A stretch of DNA of 9,724 nt from Methylomonas sp. (GTDB lineage: Bacteria; Pseudomonadota; Gammaproteobacteria; Methylococcales; Methylomonadaceae). Positions 5,953 to 9,724 of the stretch are shown here, in pieces. The notes beneath the pieces are model-generated. The model saw only the letters and a program-made list of their open reading frames with translations, did no database searches and was not told the DNA's origin. Numbering within the stretch: the first letter of the stretch is position 1; every line of letters begins with the position of its first letter. Made by a program: the position numbers and the translations under genes. Location of the stretch: NCBI GenBank assembly GCA_026988195.1, contig JALSLS010000376.1:1-9724 (forward strand), given 5' to 3'.

Positions 5953-7305
5953 CTATTTATTTAAAATTTTATCAACAGAAGACTCGACCAAGCGAGCTCT
6001 TAAAGAATTGGGTAAAGCTTCGGTAATCAGCACATCAACAAACTGCCCCACCAATCGCGGATGAGCTGTAAAATTAACAACACGATTATTTTCTGTTCTT
6101 CCCGTCATTTGTAGTGGGTTCTTTTTAGATACCCCATCAACCAATACCGACTGAACCGTATCCACCATACCTTTAGAAATATCCTGAGTCATTTCATCAA
6201 GTCGAGTTTTTAATTTTTTAAGGCGTTGCTTTTTCACCTCGTCTGAAATATCATCGGCTAATTCAGCAGCAGGCGTTCCCGGGCGCGCACTATATATAAA
6301 GCTATAGGAAAAATCAAAACCCACTTGCTCAATTAATGCCATGGTATCTTCAAATTCTTCCTCTGTCTCACCTGGAAAACCAATAATAAAATCTGATGAC
6401 AAGCTAATATTAGGCCGAACCGCTTTCATCTTATCCATAATGTCTAGATAATCAGCTCGTGTGTATCCTCGTTTCATATTTGCCAAAATAGTATCACTGC
6501 CACTTTGTACAGGAAGGTGTAAGTGACTGACTAATTCAGGTATTTCTGCAAATGCCTCAATAATATCATCCGTATATTCAGCAGGATGGGATGTGGTAAA
6601 ACGTATTCTATCTATACCTTCTACTGCGGCAACATAATGTAACAGTAATGAGAAATCAGCTATTTCAGCATCATCCATTTCACCACGATAGGCATTCACA
6701 TTCTGCCCTAATAAATTAATTTCTCGCACGCCTTGTTTAGCCAACGAAGAAATTTCAGCAATCACATCTTGTAAAGGACGGCTAATTTCTTCCCCTCTGG
6801 TATAAGGCACAACACAAAATGTACAATATTTACTGCAACCTTCCATAATAGACACAAAAGCTTTGGGGCCTTCTGCTCTAGGTTCGGGTAATGCATCAAA
6901 TTTTTCTATTTCAGGAAATGAAATATCAACCACACGTTTATGTGTTTTACGTGCCTCATCTAGCAACTCGGGTAATCGATGTAACGTTTGCGGGCCAAAG
7001 ACAATGTCAACATAAGGTGCACGTTTTTGGATTCCTGCTCCTTCTTGACTGGCTACACAACCACCGACACCAATAATAACATCGGGACGCTTATTCTTAA
7101 TCTTACGCCAACGACCCACAGCAGAAAAAACTTTTTCCTGTGCTTTTTCTCTAATCGAACAAGTATTCAATATTAAAACATCAGCTTCTTCCGGAACATC
7201 TGTCATTTCCATTTGATGAGAAGCTTGTAGTACATCCCGCATTTTATCGGAATCATACTCATTCATTTGACAGCCATTAGTCTGTATAAAAAGTTTTTGC
7301 GCCAT
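5953..7305 (-). CDS. miaB: tRNA-2-methylthio-N6-dimethylallyladenosine synthase MiaB, 450 aa
   Basis: MiaB is a radical-SAM methylthiotransferase that converts i6A37 to ms2i6A37 in tRNAs reading UNN codons. Its N-terminal MTTase domain carries the three auxiliary-cluster cysteines C12 (NGCQMNEYDSD), C49 (LNTCSIREKA) and C83 (GVGGCVASQ). The radical-SAM motif is C157-x3-C161-x2-C164 in MEGCSKYCTFCVVPYTRGEE. Further family signatures are LLGQNVNAY (198-206), HLPVQSGSD (263-271) and SSDFIIGFPGET (303-314). A TRAM RNA-binding domain occupies about 378-441. All catalytic residues are present and length is close to E. coli MiaB (474 aa). The ATG start agrees with family N-termini, but the nearest purine-rich site (AGAGG) is 15 nt upstream, so initiation signals look weak. 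The 77-bp gap upstream contains a candidate promoter. Confidence 0.98.
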   Translation of the reverse strand: MAQKLFIQTNGCQMNEYDSDKMRDVLQASHQMEMTDVPEEADVLILNTCSIREKAQEKVFSAVGRWRKIKNKRPDVIIGVGGCVASQEGAGIQKRAPYVDIVFGPQTLHRLPELLDEARKTHKRVVDISFPEIEKFDALPEPRAEGPKAFVSIMEGCSKYCTFCVVPYTRGEEISRPLQDVIAEISSLAKQGVREINLLGQNVNAYRGEMDDAEIADFSLLLHYVAAVEGIDRIRFTTSHPAEYTDDIIEAFAEIPELVSHLHLPVQSGSDTILANMKRGYTRADYLDIMDKMKAVRPNISLSSDFIIGFPGETEEEFEDTMALIEQVGFDFSYSFIYSARPGTPAAELADDISDEVKKQRLKKLKTRLDEMTQDISKGMVDTVQSVLVDGVSKKNPLQMTGRTENNRVVNFTAHPRLVGQFVDVLITEALPNSLRARLVESSVDKILNK

Positions 7306-7364
7306 ATTAGTTGCTAGATACCTCTGTCTTTATCTACTTTAATCAATTCTCAACGATCATAGTC

Positions 7365-7391
7365 GAGTTAAAATGTTCAGCATTATAACTC
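7365..7391. promoter_or_regulatory. Dyad overlapping DUF1289 stop and miaB -10 box
   Basis: The arms GAGTTA (7365-7370) and TAACTC (7386-7391) pair. After an A-A mismatch, AATG (7372-7375) and CATT (7381-7384) also pair around a 5-nt loop. The dyad covers the TAA of the DUF1289 gene and most of the TATAAT box of the candidate miaB promoter. Without a following T-run on the minus strand it is not a normal terminator. It may be an operator, an mRNA 3'-end or processing hairpin, or chance. Confidence 0.35.
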
Positions 7392-7411
7392 AAGGTGTTC
7401 TTCCAGATCAA
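7382..7411 (-). promoter_or_regulatory. Candidate sigma-70 promoter for miaB-phoH-ybeY-corC
   Basis: On the minus strand TTGATC (plus 7406-7411, four of six) and a perfect TATAAT (plus 7382-7387) are spaced 18 bp apart. The predicted start is near 7375, leaving about a 70-nt leader before the miaB ATG. It lies at the only sizeable gap within the minus-strand block, where an internal promoter would be expected. Confidence 0.5.
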
Positions 7412-7613
7412 AAACCTCGGCTGTATTACGCTTTTTCCGCTTAATAGCATTATTTAAAATGGCCAGTTTCACCGTATGATCAACAAGCGTCCATTGTTTT
7501 ATTTCTGTCAGCGACCGAAAACACCCTAGACAGACATCATTATTATTCAGACAACAATTACGCACACAGGGTGATTCAATAACACTCTGAACGACTCTAC
7601 TTTTTATACTCAC
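7383..7613 (-). CDS. DUF1289 small cysteine-rich protein, 76 aa
   Basis: The signature ESPCVRNCCLNNNDVCLGCF followed by RSLTEIKQW is diagnostic of DUF1289, a small proteobacterial family of unknown function. Its conserved cysteines (here C16, C20, C28 and C31, plus an extra C21) could bind a metal or Fe-S cluster; this last point is inference. The C-terminal part is a basic helix (IKRKKR) and then an acidic tail. There is no ATG start. GTG at 7613-7611 is preferred because AGGG (plus 7621-7624) lies 7 nt upstream. The TTG at 7619-7617 is only 1 nt from that site and would add two residues. The gene begins 24 nt after csiV ends, in the same operon. Confidence 0.88.
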   Translation of the reverse strand: MSIKSRVVQSVIESPCVRNCCLNNNDVCLGCFRSLTEIKQWTLVDHTVKLAILNNAIKRKKRNTAEVFDLEEHLEL

Positions 7614-7637
7614 CAACAAGCCCTATTGTCCCATTCC

Positions 7638-8165
7638 CTAATCTCCAATGGGAGAGACTCTAGCAATCACCCCAAACTTTGGGTGATCCAGATAATGCGT
7701 TTCCTTTAGTTTAAACCGTCGTTTTTCATTCAACCGATAAACAGTAGAGCCGACTGAATATTCAAAGTCAGCCTTTAAATGGACAAGATGTCCACGCTGT
7801 ATTTGAAAAAAACCATTAATAGTGCCTTCAGGATTAGAAATTCTTACAGCACGCCCCCAACTATTAGAGTTAACACTTTGAGTCCAAGCAACATGTAATA
7901 AGGGCTGGTAATTATGACTTCGTGATAATCGTGCATAAGTAGACTTCAAATACCGTCCATCAGAGCCAACAGCATGATACGCAGATAGGCTAGATACTCG
8001 CCTAGGCCACTGAATTTGGCTTTCTGTTTGCTCAAAAACCTCAGTATTCGGCATATCTTGAGCAAAAATAATTAACTCAATTTTATATGAACGCTCGGTT
8101 GCAGAAACAGCAATACTCATTAAACTGAGCACTAATAATAAATACAAACTAGTTGTTTTTCCCAT
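7638..8165 (-). CDS. CsiV-like periplasmic envelope protein, 175 aa
   Basis: An N-terminal signal peptide (1-22, hydrophobic LYLLLVLSLMSIAV and cleavage-like VSA) leads into RSYKIELIIFAQ, the family's characteristic first strand. Later blocks fit the CsiV family: YLKSTYARLSRSHNYQPLLH (72-91) followed by VAWTQ, NGFFQIQRGHLVHLKADFEY (117-136), and the closing RRFKLKETHYLDHPKFGVIA (149-168). CsiV was described in Vibrio cholerae as a peptidoglycan-binding protein needed for cell shape and D-amino-acid stress, and members commonly lie next to mfd, as here. The protein should be periplasmic, without a lipobox. The ATG has an AGGG site (plus 8173-8176, 7 nt spacing) and starts 19 nt after the mfd stop, so it is likely cotranscribed with mfd. 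Family members vary in length and this one is short. Confidence 0.82.
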   Translation of the reverse strand: MGKTTSLYLLLVLSLMSIAVSATERSYKIELIIFAQDMPNTEVFEQTESQIQWPRRVSSLSAYHAVGSDGRYLKSTYARLSRSHNYQPLLHVAWTQSVNSNSWGRAVRISNPEGTINGFFQIQRGHLVHLKADFEYSVGSTVYRLNEKRRFKLKETHYLDHPKFGVIARVSPIGD

Positions 8166-8184
8166 TTTTCATCCCTAACCTGAG

Positions 8185-9724
8185 TTATACAGGTGTTAAT
8201 TGATTCAACAAAGCTGTTACAAATTTTATTTTTTCATCGACCGAGTCAAATACTTGAGAAAATCGCAACTTATCAGCTCCATCAAATTGATAACATTGTG
8301 CCTGTGTTTGTATTAAATTTATCAATTTTTCGGTATTTATTATAGGTTCGCGCCCAAAAACAATACGTCCACCAGCAACATGCGCATCTATTTTCTTAAC
8401 CCCTAAAGGTTCTGCTAGTTGCTTTATTTCTGTGATACTAAATAACACTTTAACAGCATCTGGCAACAAACCAAACCTATCGATCATTTCAACTTTTAAA
8501 GCACTTAATTTTTCGTGATCTTCTGCACTGGAGATGCGCTTATACAAAACCAGACGAGCATGAATATCAGGTAAATAATCTTCTGGTATTAAGGCTTGTG
8601 CTTGTAAGTCCACTTCAGGCCCCATTTCTAGTGGTGCATCAAGTTCAGGCTGTTTACCTGACTTTAGTGCAGCAACTGCTCGCTCTAGTAATTCCGTATA
8701 TAAAGTAAATCCAATTTCCTGAATTTGACCGCTTTGCCCATCACCCAGCAACTCCCCTGCCCCTCTAATTTCCATATCATGTGATGACAACATAAACCCA
8801 GCCCCTATCTCACCCGAAGTCTCTAGTGCTTCTAATCGTTTAATGGCATCTTTACTCATCAATGATTTAGGCGGAATAATAAAATAAGCATACGCTCGGT
8901 GATGTGACCGACCCACTCGTCCCCGTAACTGATGCAACTGTGCTAAACCCAGTTTATCTGCACGATTGATAATAATAGTATTTGCCGTGGGGATATCAAT
9001 ACCACTTTCAATAATCGTGGTACTCAGTAATAAATTAAAGCGTTGGTGATAAAAATCCAGCATAATTTGTTCAAGCTCACGCTCTGGCATTTGCCCATGT
9101 GCAATTTTTACTCTGGCTTCAGGCACTAAACTTTCAATTTCTCTTGCCATTTTATCCATGGATTTTACATCATTATGTAAAAAGAAAACCTGGCCGCCAC
9201 GCTTTATCTCTCGTTGACAAGCTTCTTGAATTTGAACATCCAGCCATTCACTAATAAAAGTCTTAATAGGATGCCGGTTGGGCGGAGGACTGGCAATAAT
9301 AGAAATATCTCTCAATCCTGCCATCGCCATATTTAATGTTCTGGGTATAGGTGTTGCCGTCAAAGTTAGTAGGTCTAATTCATAGCGCAACTTTTTAAAA
9401 TATTCTTTTTGACGAACACCAAAGCGATGCTCTTCATCAATAATGACTAAGCCTAGCTCTTTATACTTTAACTCTTTTGAAAGTAGCTTATGGGTACCAA
9501 TAACAATATCTACCTTGCCATTTTCTAGCGCCTCAACAATTATTTTTTGCTGTTTTGCGGTGACAAACCGTGACATCACCTCAACCCGTACCGGCCAGTC
9601 GGCAAACCGATCTCTAAAGTTTTGATAATGCTGTTGAGCTAATAGAGTTGTGGGCACTAATACCGCTACCTGTTTTCCACTTTGTACCGCCACAAAAGCG
9701 GCTCGCATTGCCACTTCTGTTTTA
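8185..9724 (-). CDS. mfd: Transcription-repair coupling factor Mfd, C-terminal half (partial)
   Basis: Mfd displaces RNA polymerase stalled at DNA lesions and recruits UvrA. The window starts inside the translocase P-loop: the first complete codons read KTEVAMRAAF, the end of the GxxGxGKTEVA Walker A motif. The UvrB-like, RNA-polymerase-interaction and first Walker residues are therefore outside the window. About 512 residues are visible. They show the Walker B box DEEH (visible residues 96-99), TATPIPRT (122-129), STTIIESGID (234-243), LRGRVGRS (266-273), RGAGELLG (320-327) and then the C-terminal TRCF regulatory domain (D7) from about 378 to the end. All RecG-like helicase motifs present in the visible part are intact. 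The gene is the first of the minus-strand block seen here, and csiV follows after 19 bp. Full-length E. coli Mfd is 1148 aa. Confidence 0.98.
   Translation of the reverse strand, partial: KTEVAMRAAFVAVQSGKQVAVLVPTTLLAQQHYQNFRDRFADWPVRVEVMSRFVTAKQQKIIVEALENGKVDIVIGTHKLLSKELKYKELGLVIIDEEHRFGVRQKEYFKKLRYELDLLTLTATPIPRTLNMAMAGLRDISIIASPPPNRHPIKTFISEWLDVQIQEACQREIKRGGQVFFLHNDVKSMDKMAREIESLVPEARVKIAHGQMPERELEQIMLDFYHQRFNLLLSTTIIESGIDIPTANTIIINRADKLGLAQLHQLRGRVGRSHHRAYAYFIIPPKSLMSKDAIKRLEALETSGEIGAGFMLSSHDMEIRGAGELLGDGQSGQIQEIGFTLYTELLERAVAALKSGKQPELDAPLEMGPEVDLQAQALIPEDYLPDIHARLVLYKRISSAEDHEKLSALKVEMIDRFGLLPDAVKVLFSITEIKQLAEPLGVKKIDAHVAGGRIVFGREPIINTEKLINLIQTQAQCYQFDGADKLRFSQVFDSVDEKIKFVTALLNQLTPV

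Noticed and set aside
6891..7176. Overlapping plus-strand open frames opposite miaB
   Set aside because: They are shadows of miaB coding sequence, whose cysteine motifs fix the true strand and frame.
9443..9625. Plus-strand open frame opposite mfd
   Set aside because: It is antisense to the Mfd helicase core and has no start signals.

Overview
This is an AT-rich bacterial chromosomal window, most likely from a gammaproteobacterium. The evidence is a DUF2835 gene, a CsiV-type gene directly downstream of mfd, and the classic miaB-phoH-ybeY-corC gene order. Genus cannot be fixed from the sequence alone.

Layout: (1) At positions 1-254 (minus strand, running off the left edge) lies the N-terminal part of a secreted protein with a signal peptide and a canonical EF-hand calcium-binding loop. 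(2) Positions 255-1800 hold no intact gene. The stretch contains a decayed reading frame (616-1102) whose second half I read as an IstB-like ATPase remnant of an IS21-type element, and a long imperfect hairpin at 1592-1632. (3) At 1801-2778 (minus) is a 325-residue two-helix membrane protein of unknown function with a motif-rich C-terminal half. (4) A repeat-rich divergent intergenic region (2883-2991) separates it from a 49-residue hydrophobic mini-gene (3024-3173, plus). The mini-gene has its own candidate promoter, 5' stem-loop and downstream terminator-like hairpin. (5) A DUF2835 gene (3351-3575, plus) converges on (6) a seven-gene minus-strand block filling the rest of the window: mfd (C-terminal half only), csiV-like, a DUF1289 gene, miaB, phoH, ybeY and corC.

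The minus-strand block is a housekeeping cluster. Mfd couples DNA repair to stalled transcription. The CsiV-like protein is a predicted periplasmic envelope protein. DUF1289 is a small cysteine-rich protein. MiaB makes ms2i6A37 in tRNA. PhoH, YbeY and CorC form the conserved RNA-maturation and envelope group that in many relatives ends with lnt, which is absent here. Junctions are tight: 19 bp mfd-csiV, 24 bp csiV-DUF1289, 10 bp miaB-phoH, a 4-bp overlap phoH-ybeY and 3 bp ybeY-corC. The only larger gap (77 bp, before miaB) carries a candidate promoter with a perfect TATAAT box inside a dyad. Genes in the block therefore probably co-transcribe, with a second start at miaB.

The accessory left third is where undescribed biology could sit. 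The best candidates are the 49-residue mini-gene with its dense operator-like upstream repeats, and the 325-residue membrane protein. I do not see a complete defence, CRISPR, toxin-antitoxin or biosynthetic system in this window.
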